Below, piece by piece: positions 51,487-56,526 of a stretch of DNA of 56,526 bases (the first letter of the stretch is position 1; every line of letters starts with the position of its first letter). The DNA is taken from positions 1-56,526 of the forward strand of contig ONHF01000017.1 in NCBI GenBank assembly GCA_900317555.1, read 5' to 3'. The position numbers and the translations under genes were made by a program. The notes under the pieces were generated by a model. That model was not told the origin of the DNA, did no database searches, and saw only the letters and a program-made list of their open reading frames with translations. Source of the stretch: an uncultured Lachnospiraceae bacterium (GTDB lineage: Bacteria; Bacillota; Clostridia; Lachnospirales; Lachnospiraceae).

Positions 51487-52122
51487 ATGGATAAAATCAG
51501 AGTTTTCTATTACGGGCATTCTTGTTTTGCGCTGCGAACAGGCGGCGGATCGGTTGTTCTCGACCCTTACGAAGATGGAAGTGTTCCGGGACTGCGGCTT
51601 CCGCGCGGGCTCATCGCAGACGCGGTTTACTGCTCACACGATCATTCGGACCATAACGCGGCACAGCTTGTCGGACTGACCGGGAGGTCTGCTCCGTTTC
51701 CGGTCTCGTATCTGACGGTGCCGCATGATGACGCGGACGGGAGAAAGCGCGGGCTGACAAAGCTGACTTTCATAAGCGCCTGCGGCATCACGGTGGCCCA
51801 TCTCGGTGACATCGGGAGGCTGCCCACGGCGGAGGAGTACCGGAAGCTGCAGACGGCGGACGTCGTAATGCTTCCGTGCGGCGGATATTATACAATAGAT
51901 TCGCGGCAGGCGCTGGAGCTGATTCGAAATTTGCGGAAGCCTTGCCTGAAAATTTTGATGCACTACAGGGATGGCAGCAGAGGATATGAGGTACTCTCCG
52001 ATATCTCGGGCATTCAGCGAACAATTCCAAGGGTGAAGCGCCTGCAGAACTCGTATCTGGACATTACGGCGGGCAAAGCAGTGCCGGATGAGATTGTAAC
52101 GCTGGAGCCGGCGCAGGATTAG
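51487..52122 (+). CDS. UlaG-like metallo-beta-lactamase-fold hydrolase
   Basis: A 211-residue metal-dependent hydrolase. The start IRVFYYGHSCFALRTGGGSV and the metal motif SHDHSDHN (H-x-H-x-D-H) mark the L-ascorbate-6-phosphate-lactonase-like group; later HLGDIG and MLPCGGYYTI supply further ligands. Substrate unknown. GGAGGCC lies 7 nt before the ATG. Confidence 0.87.
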   Translation: MDKIRVFYYGHSCFALRTGGGSVVLDPYEDGSVPGLRLPRGLIADAVYCSHDHSDHNAAQLVGLTGRSAPFPVSYLTVPHDDADGRKRGLTKLTFISACGITVAHLGDIGRLPTAEEYRKLQTADVVMLPCGGYYTIDSRQALELIRNLRKPCLKILMHYRDGSRGYEVLSDISGIQRTIPRVKRLQNSYLDITAGKAVPDEIVTLEPAQD

Positions 52123-52220
52123 CGCGGCGGGAGTAAAGATCCGGTGAGCCGCAGCCGCAGACACGTTTTGACGCTGTCGCAACTTCGCGCAAAACGCAGC
52201 GAACAGAAGAAGGAAAAACA

Positions 52221-52787
52221 TTGAGCGATCGAAAAATTGATTGGAGCAAAACAGCCCTGCTCGTCATTGATATGCAAAGGGCATTTGTGGAACCGGACCA
52301 GCCGCTGTGCGTGGCGGGGGCGGCGGCGACAGTGCCTGCTTTGATCATAACAGTTAACGATGCCCGCAAAAGCGGCTCCCTCATTGTCTGGATCAGACGG
52401 GAATACAAGGCTGACGGAAGCGATATGGAGGCTTTCCGGAGGGAAAAGATGCGGGCAAACGGAACATTAAATGTCATGGCGGAAGGCAGCTATGGCGCAC
52501 AGCCCGTGGCAGGACTTGAAGGCGAGCCGGGAGATCCGGTTGTCATTAAAAAGCGGTTCAGCGGTTTCTTCGGAACAGATTTGAAGGAAATGTTGGATGC
52601 GCACCATATTGACACGGTTGTCATCGCAGGTACGCAGACGCCGAACTGCGTGCGCGCGACGGCGTTCGACGCGGTTTCGTTTGATTATCGGACGATTGTT
52701 TTGTCTGACTGCACATCTTCCGCGAATGCGGATGTACAGCGGAGCAATCTGGAAGATATGCGCGCGGCGGGTGTGGAGATCTGGTGA
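52221..52787 (+). CDS. Isochorismatase-family cysteine hydrolase
   Basis: A 188-residue hydrolase with the full triad: Asp in LLVIDMQRAFV, Lys in VIKKRFSGFFGTDL, and Cys in TPNCVRATAFDAV. The family includes nicotinamidases and ureido- or carbamoyl-hydrolases; the substrate cannot be set. The start is TTG at 52221 with AGAAGGA upstream. Its 3' end faces the repeat island. Confidence 0.88.
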   Translation: MSDRKIDWSKTALLVIDMQRAFVEPDQPLCVAGAAATVPALIITVNDARKSGSLIVWIRREYKADGSDMEAFRREKMRANGTLNVMAEGSYGAQPVAGLEGEPGDPVVIKKRFSGFFGTDLKEMLDAHHIDTVVIAGTQTPNCVRATAFDAVSFDYRTIVLSDCTSSANADVQRSNLEDMRAAGVEIW

Positions 52788-52822
52788 GGCGCAGCAGACG
52801 GCAGGCGCACCGGAAGGTTAAT

Positions 52823-53010
52823 GTGCCGCGCGGGCGGTATTATCGGGACGACTTTGTGTGTGCCGCGCGGGTGGTATTGCCGGGGCGGCTTGATGTGCCG
52901 CGCGGGCGGCATTGCCGGGACGACTTGATGTGCCGTGCGGGCGTTATTGCCGGGGCGGCTTGATGTGCCGCGCAGGCGGTATTGCCGGGACGACTTGATG
53001 TGCCGTGCGG
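52823..53010 (+). repeat. 35-bp tandem array, five units plus partial sixth
   Basis: Units begin TGTGCCG at 52823, 52858, 52893, 52928, 52963 and (partial) 52998, exactly 35 bp apart with no spacers. Odd units carry GGGACGAC, even units GGGGCGGC, so the true repeating unit is a 70-bp pair. Confidence 0.95.
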
Positions 53011-53045
53011 AAAGGCAATTTCTTGCATAACTGAAGAATTTCAAA

Positions 53046-53173
53046 ATTTGCAAGAAGGGTTTCTTCGCGGAGGCGGAAATACGAAATTTGCAAGAAGAAA
53101 TTTGAGAATTGAAGAGAAAGCTTCTTGCAAAATATCGAAATCCTGAGATTTGCAAGAAGCTCTTCTTGCAAAT
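53046..53173. repeat. Alternating copies of ATTTGCAAGAAG
   Basis: Direct copies at 53046, 53086 and 53148; inverted copies at 53121 (CTTCTTGCAAAAT) and 53162. The last pair forms a perfect 12-bp palindrome with 2-bp spacer (53148-53173). A weaker inverted copy is at about 53020. Several alternative hairpins are possible. Confidence 0.9.
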
Positions 53174-53174
53174 T

Positions 53175-53267
53175 CAATAAGGGCCAATAAGAGTCAGCGC
53201 AAATCCAATAAGGGCCAATAAAAGTCAGCACAAATCCAATAATAACTAATATAGTTAGCACAAAATC
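53175..53267 (+). repeat. 31-bp tandem array, three units
   Basis: Units at 53175, 53206 and 53237 start CAATAA and end AGC-CAAA-TC. The first two differ at two bases; the third is diverged in its first half. Confidence 0.92.
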
Positions 53268-53304
53268 TTAACACAATTTCCCGCCACGCGCCGGCGCGGA
53301 AGGC

Positions 53305-53385
53305 ATGCGGGGGTATTGCCGTCGCGGCTTGGTGCGCCGCGCGAAAGACATGCGGGCGGTATTGCCGGCGCGGCTTGTCGCGCCA
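53305..53385 (+). repeat. Two GC-rich units related to the 35-bp array
   Basis: ATGCGGG-GGTATTGCCG...GCGGCTTG occurs at 53305 and 53350 (45 bp apart), sharing the GGTATTGCCGG core with the 35-bp units but with longer spacing. Confidence 0.7.
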
Positions 53386-54300
53386 TTACGCCCCGAATAT
53401 GCCGGCCAGCGCCGCATACTTTTTCGGCGAAACACCGACCGCTTTGGTAAACGCCTTCAGAAAATTGCTGTAATCGCGGAAGCCGCAGGACATGCAGGCG
53501 TCCGTAACCGACGAGCCGCCCGACAGCAGCTCCTTGGCAATCGTAATGCGCTTTGCCGTGATATAACGGTTCAGCGTCGTGCCGGTTTCTTCCTTGAAAA
53601 TCTTGCAGATGTTCGAACTGCTCATATAAAAATTCGCGGCGAGCTGCTCAATTGACAGCTCGCTTTTTATATTCTGATTGATATAGGAAAGAATCGCGTC
53701 AACCTGCTCGTGGTGGGAGATATTCCGGTAGGGGGATGTTTTGCCGTCGGGACAAGGCGTGCCCTCCTCCGGCTGCTCGGCAAGCCGGTTGTGATTACGG
53801 AACGAGATATTCAAAAACAATAAAAGCTCCATAAACGTCGCCCGATCCAGAATGTCTTCGCCCTCCTGACCTTCATTTTCACGAAACCTGTGGATGAAAT
53901 ACCGGAAACGCTGCTGCTCTTCGGGCGTCAGAGAAATTTTGTGCCCACAGATCTGGTCGTGGGCGGAAAAACAGTGGTTAAGGTCTGTTTTGGCGCTGCT
54001 AAGGGAGATCAGGTACGCAGGGTCGATCGAAAGGACGATGCGTTCGTGGGTTGCTTTGTCCAGTTGGGAAAGATAGTGACTTTCGAACTGGTTGATAAAG
54101 AAGATGTCGCCGGGCGCAAAATCATAAAACCGGTTGTCAATCAGAAACTGCCGGCCGCCCGAGATCGAGTAATAGATCTCGTAGGTGTCGTGGATATGCA
54201 TCTTCATGGGAACATCGTCGTTGTACAGGTGGGCGACCGCAAAGGAGTGAGTCTCTTTGCAGTCACGGATCGCCTGCGTGCAGGATGAAAGAATTTGCAT
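53386..54300 (-). CDS. AraC-family regulator
   Basis: A 304-residue regulator: N-terminal cupin (MHIHDTYEIYYSISGGRQFL, about 32-51) and C-terminal double HTH (IEQLAANFYMSSSNICKIFK and ACMSCGFRDYSNFLKAFTKA). Divergent from the kduI fragment, so it was probably the regulator of hexuronate degradation at this locus. Confidence 0.9.
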   Translation of the reverse strand: MQILSSCTQAIRDCKETHSFAVAHLYNDDVPMKMHIHDTYEIYYSISGGRQFLIDNRFYDFAPGDIFFINQFESHYLSQLDKATHERIVLSIDPAYLISLSSAKTDLNHCFSAHDQICGHKISLTPEEQQRFRYFIHRFRENEGQEGEDILDRATFMELLLFLNISFRNHNRLAEQPEEGTPCPDGKTSPYRNISHHEQVDAILSYINQNIKSELSIEQLAANFYMSSSNICKIFKEETGTTLNRYITAKRITIAKELLSGGSSVTDACMSCGFRDYSNFLKAFTKAVGVSPKKYAALAGIFGA

Positions 54301-54433
54301 GTTGTACCTCCCGAAATGATTGTAGCACAGCGGCTTGTAAGATTTGCATGGTTTTATATAAATTTTGCAAAGAAACGGAAAATGTTCCGATGTATATTAA
54401 GAATATAAAACACTGGACTGGAGGAGGTTACCT

Positions 54434-54648
54434 ATGGAACTCAGAACAGCTTCATCCCCGAAGGATGAAAAATATTATGACACCAAAAGGTTAAGAGATG
54501 AATTCGTTGTCGAGAAGATTTTCTTCGAAGACGAAATCAAGCTTGTGTACAGCCACATCGACAGGATCATTTTCGGCGGCGCGATGCCGGTTTCGAAGAC
54601 GCTGCGGCTGGAGGCGGGCGCTGAACTCCGCGCGAAGTATTTCTGCGA
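54434..54648 (+). pseudogene. kduI: N-terminal fragment of 5-keto-4-deoxyuronate isomerase
   Basis: With GGAGGAGG before the ATG, the first about 70 codons match KduI: MELRTASSPKDEKYYDTKRL, then VYSHIDRIIFGGAMPVSKTL and a partial next strand. The barrel core with the zinc ligands is missing. At about 54648 the sequence runs into the antisense of a uxaA gene. KduI acts in pectin/hyaluronate-derived uronate catabolism. Confidence 0.88.
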
Positions 54649-54654
54649 AAGAAT

Positions 54655-54917
54655 CCGGTGTGGGCATTGTGCGTATGAATCCAGCTGCCCTTTTTGATCG
54701 CAGTGCTGGCAATCGCAATGACTGTGCCGTACTTGATGACGGTTCCGCCCTCTACGATATCGGTCAGGGCAATCTTATGGCCCTTCGGGATCTCTTCGAG
54801 CGCGGTGACCTCGATCTTTCCGAGATCACCGGCAGCCAGGGAGATGGTCTCTCCCTGTGCTACAGTATCCAGCGCAACGGCAACATTGTCGCGCGGGTGA
54901 ATTTGAATAAGCTTCAT
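54655..54917 (-). pseudogene. uxaA: Truncated UxaA small subunit (SAF domain) of altronate dehydratase
   Basis: MKLIQIHPRDNVAVALDTVA ... IPKGHKIAL ... KKGSWIHTHNAHTGF is a SAF domain of the short altronate dehydratase subunit; the reading then passes into antisense kduI. Only a few C-terminal residues of the domain are lost, but the large catalytic subunit expected downstream is absent. Its start lies 14 bp after the uxaB stop. Confidence 0.82.
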
Positions 54918-54931
54918 AAGCGCTTCCTCTG

Positions 54932-56455
54932 TCAGTCTTCGCTGCTTGCTACCGCTGCGGCATAAGCTGCCTCGGCGCCCTTCTCACGGATGAGATTCAG
55001 GTCTTCCAGAACCTTCGCTTCAAGGCCGGGAACCTTCGTCAGATCCTGATCCCACATCTTTTCATCCGACAAAACATCATGCACCAGAGTCTTCGCGTCC
55101 GCGTCCCTGTGCTCCCAGTAGAAGTCGAGAACCCAGTCGTCATCCTGAATCTTGTACTCGTTGCCTGCGGGGCGCTTTGCGACCAGGCCGTCCGCCTCTC
55201 TTCTCTGCAGGTCATTGCTGTAGAATGCGATGTAAGCCGCAAAGCCCATGACCAGCGCTGCCGGAAGCTTTCCGTATTTCTCGTGGAACTCGAGCAGTGA
55301 CGGAAGATCTCTTGCCTTCCACTTGGAAGTGGAGTTCAGAGAAATACTCATCAGCAGGTGATCAACGAAAGGATTGTTGAAGCGGTCTGTTACAGCTGCC
55401 GCGAAATTCTCGCAGTCCTTCTTGTCCAGAGGAAGAATCGGGATAACTTCCTTGAACAGGAGCTTGTTCATGAAGCCGTGGATTGTCTCGTTGTGCATGC
55501 AGTCGCGGACAATGTTCTGTCCGGAAAGATAAGCGCCGAGAACAAAGCCGGTGTGAGCGCCGTTCAGGATGCGAACCTTTCTCTTCTTGTAAGGAGCGAC
55601 CTGCGGTACGACGTGTACATTGAGGCCGGCCTTCTTGAACGGCAGTTTCTCAGCGAGCGCTTCCGGTCCTTCGATATACCATACACCAAAGACCTCGCCG
55701 ACATCGAGAAGCGCGTCCTCGTAGCCGTTTTCCTTATTGATTTCCTCAACTTCCTTCGGATCACGGATTCTTCCGGGAACGATACGGTCAACCAGCGTGG
55801 AGCAGAAGAGGTTCTCGTTCTCAACCCAGTTTCGGAAATCTTCGCCAAGGCCCCAGTCCTCGATGTGCTTCAGAACGCACTTTCTGAGTTCCTGTCCGTT
55901 GTTGTCGATCAGCTCGCAGGAGAGGATTGTAACACCCTTCTGACCTGCCTTGAAACGCTCGTAAAGAAGTACGGTCAGCTTTGCGGGGAATGAAACCGGC
56001 GGAACCTGGTCAAATTTCGAATCGGGATCATAGACGATGCCGGCCTCTGTCGTGTTGGAAGCGACATATTCGAGATCCTTGCTGCGGGCGATTGCCTTGA
56101 CCGCTTCCCAGTCCTTGTAAGGATTGTAGCAGGCATCGACAACCGAGATAACACGCTTTCTGTTGACCTTTTCTCCGTTTTCGGAGCCGCGCAGGTACAA
56201 TGTGTACAGACCCTCCTGCTCGTTGATCAGATCGGTCAGGCCCTGTGCGATCGGCTGTACAAGAGCGACCTTGCCGTTCCAGCCGGCCAGCTCGTTGGAC
56301 ATATCGAACCAGTAGTCAACGAACGCGCGGAGGAAGTTGCCTTCGCCGAACTGCAGAACCTTGACAGGAGCAGCGCCCTTGCCGAGGATATATCCGTCAT
56401 AGCCGGACTTTTTGAGGACTTCATAATTTAGTGTCTGCTCAACAAAGCCTCTCAA
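54932..56455 (-). CDS. uxaB: Tagaturonate reductase (altronate oxidoreductase)
   Basis: A protein of about 507 residues of the mannitol dehydrogenase superfamily: VLQFGEGNFLRAFVDYW, NTTEAGI, CELIDNNG, VDRIVPGRI and the catalytic lysine region KKRKVRILNGAHT. It reduces D-tagaturonate to D-altronate with NADH in galacturonate catabolism. The start is uncertain: family members begin near TLNYEVLKKSGYDGY, the nearest candidate is TTG at 56455 without a clear ribosome-binding site, and the frame stays open to the window edge (56526), so the gene may be fused or start outside. Confidence 0.9.
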   Translation of the reverse strand: MRGFVEQTLNYEVLKKSGYDGYILGKGAAPVKVLQFGEGNFLRAFVDYWFDMSNELAGWNGKVALVQPIAQGLTDLINEQEGLYTLYLRGSENGEKVNRKRVISVVDACYNPYKDWEAVKAIARSKDLEYVASNTTEAGIVYDPDSKFDQVPPVSFPAKLTVLLYERFKAGQKGVTILSCELIDNNGQELRKCVLKHIEDWGLGEDFRNWVENENLFCSTLVDRIVPGRIRDPKEVEEINKENGYEDALLDVGEVFGVWYIEGPEALAEKLPFKKAGLNVHVVPQVAPYKKRKVRILNGAHTGFVLGAYLSGQNIVRDCMHNETIHGFMNKLLFKEVIPILPLDKKDCENFAAAVTDRFNNPFVDHLLMSISLNSTSKWKARDLPSLLEFHEKYGKLPAALVMGFAAYIAFYSNDLQRREADGLVAKRPAGNEYKIQDDDWVLDFYWEHRDADAKTLVHDVLSDEKMWDQDLTKVPGLEAKVLEDLNLIREKGAEAAYAAAVASSED

Positions 56456-56526
56456 AAAATCACGAACAGCTTTGGATACCCGCGGAGAGAGGTTACGCTG
56501 CTTCGAATTCGATGAAATGGCAGGAA

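Larger units (their letters stand above)
52788..53385. other. 600-bp repeat island between convergent genes
   Basis: No coding frame is supportable; apparent minus-strand frames run through repeats whose unit length is not a multiple of three. It contains a 35-bp tandem array, alternating inverted 12-bp motifs, a 31-bp tandem array and two related GC-rich units, listed separately. Base composition switches sharply from GC-rich to AT-rich and back. Confidence 0.8.

Noticed and set aside
52823-53010. CRISPR array
   Set aside because: The 35-bp units follow each other with no spacers, and no cas gene is in the window.
52685-53155. 156-codon minus-strand frame through the repeats
   Set aside because: The repeat unit (35 bp) shifts frame each copy; the protein has no family features and overlaps the isochorismatase gene.

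Overview
The window looks like a chromosomal stretch of a Gram-positive, anaerobic Clostridia-type bacterium, most likely a Lachnospiraceae gut commensal. The grounds are strong GGAGG-type ribosome-binding sites, consensus TTGACA/TATAAT promoters, LacI-GH31-ABC sugar loci, YesMN-like two-component regulation, lipoprotein binding proteins and the general gene repertoire. This is inference from gene content; there is no rRNA or standard tRNA gene to place it by.

Layout. 1-5.1 kb: an edge-cut DUF4143 ATPase, a methionyl-tRNA synthetase remnant, a GNAT enzyme, an operon of nitroreductase, Rrf2 repressor and zinc-less dehydrogenase with a clear promoter/operator, and a decayed second DUF4143 ATPase. 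5.2-13.5 kb: an alpha-glucoside locus (LacI with a double operator, GH31, binding lipoprotein, two permeases, second GH31). 13.5-14.8 kb: small genes and a truncated deaminase. 14.8-21.4 kb: a nucleic-acid-stress island: S24-type self-cleaving repressor divergent from a Y-family polymerase, a small partner gene, two WYL regulators, a tRNA-mimicking Y-like RNA and a Ro60-like (DUF2828/TROVE-vWA) protein. 21.6-32.6 kb: transporters, AraC regulator, small enzymes, zinc-ribbon membrane proteins, a secreted nuclease and several gene remnants. 32.6-33.6 kb: about 1 kb without an intact gene but with three kinds of repeat. 33.6-37.5 kb, minus strand: cytidylate-kinase-like protein, NhaC antiporter and a class III (putrescine-type) aminotransferase with an attenuator-like leader, divergent from a LuxR regulator followed by a glycosyltransferase. 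40-49.1 kb: a five-gene signalling/transport system (binding protein plus YesM-like kinase divergent from a YesN-like regulator, then binding lipoprotein, double-length permease and an ATPase with a large insertion). 49.2-52.8 kb: Fe-dependent alcohol dehydrogenase, SRAP protein, truncated crcB, metal-dependent hydrolase, isochorismatase-like hydrolase. 52.8-53.4 kb: a composite repeat island. 53.4-56.5 kb: AraC regulator and a hexuronate (kduI, uxaA, uxaB) locus partly destroyed by a deletion.

Three themes stand out. First, gene decay by deletion: nine remnants or internally deleted genes in 56 kb (metG, a DUF4143 ATPase, a nucleoside deaminase, bcp, yaaA, gntR, an HpcH/HpaI aldolase, crcB, kduI/uxaA), several with visible junctions. 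Second, in-frame tandem-repeat linkers with 18-54 bp units inside otherwise normal proteins (nuclease, glycosyltransferase, histidine kinase, alcohol dehydrogenase). Third, the DNA/RNA damage island with a tRNA-mimic RNA directly upstream of a Ro-like gene, the most interesting functional module here.
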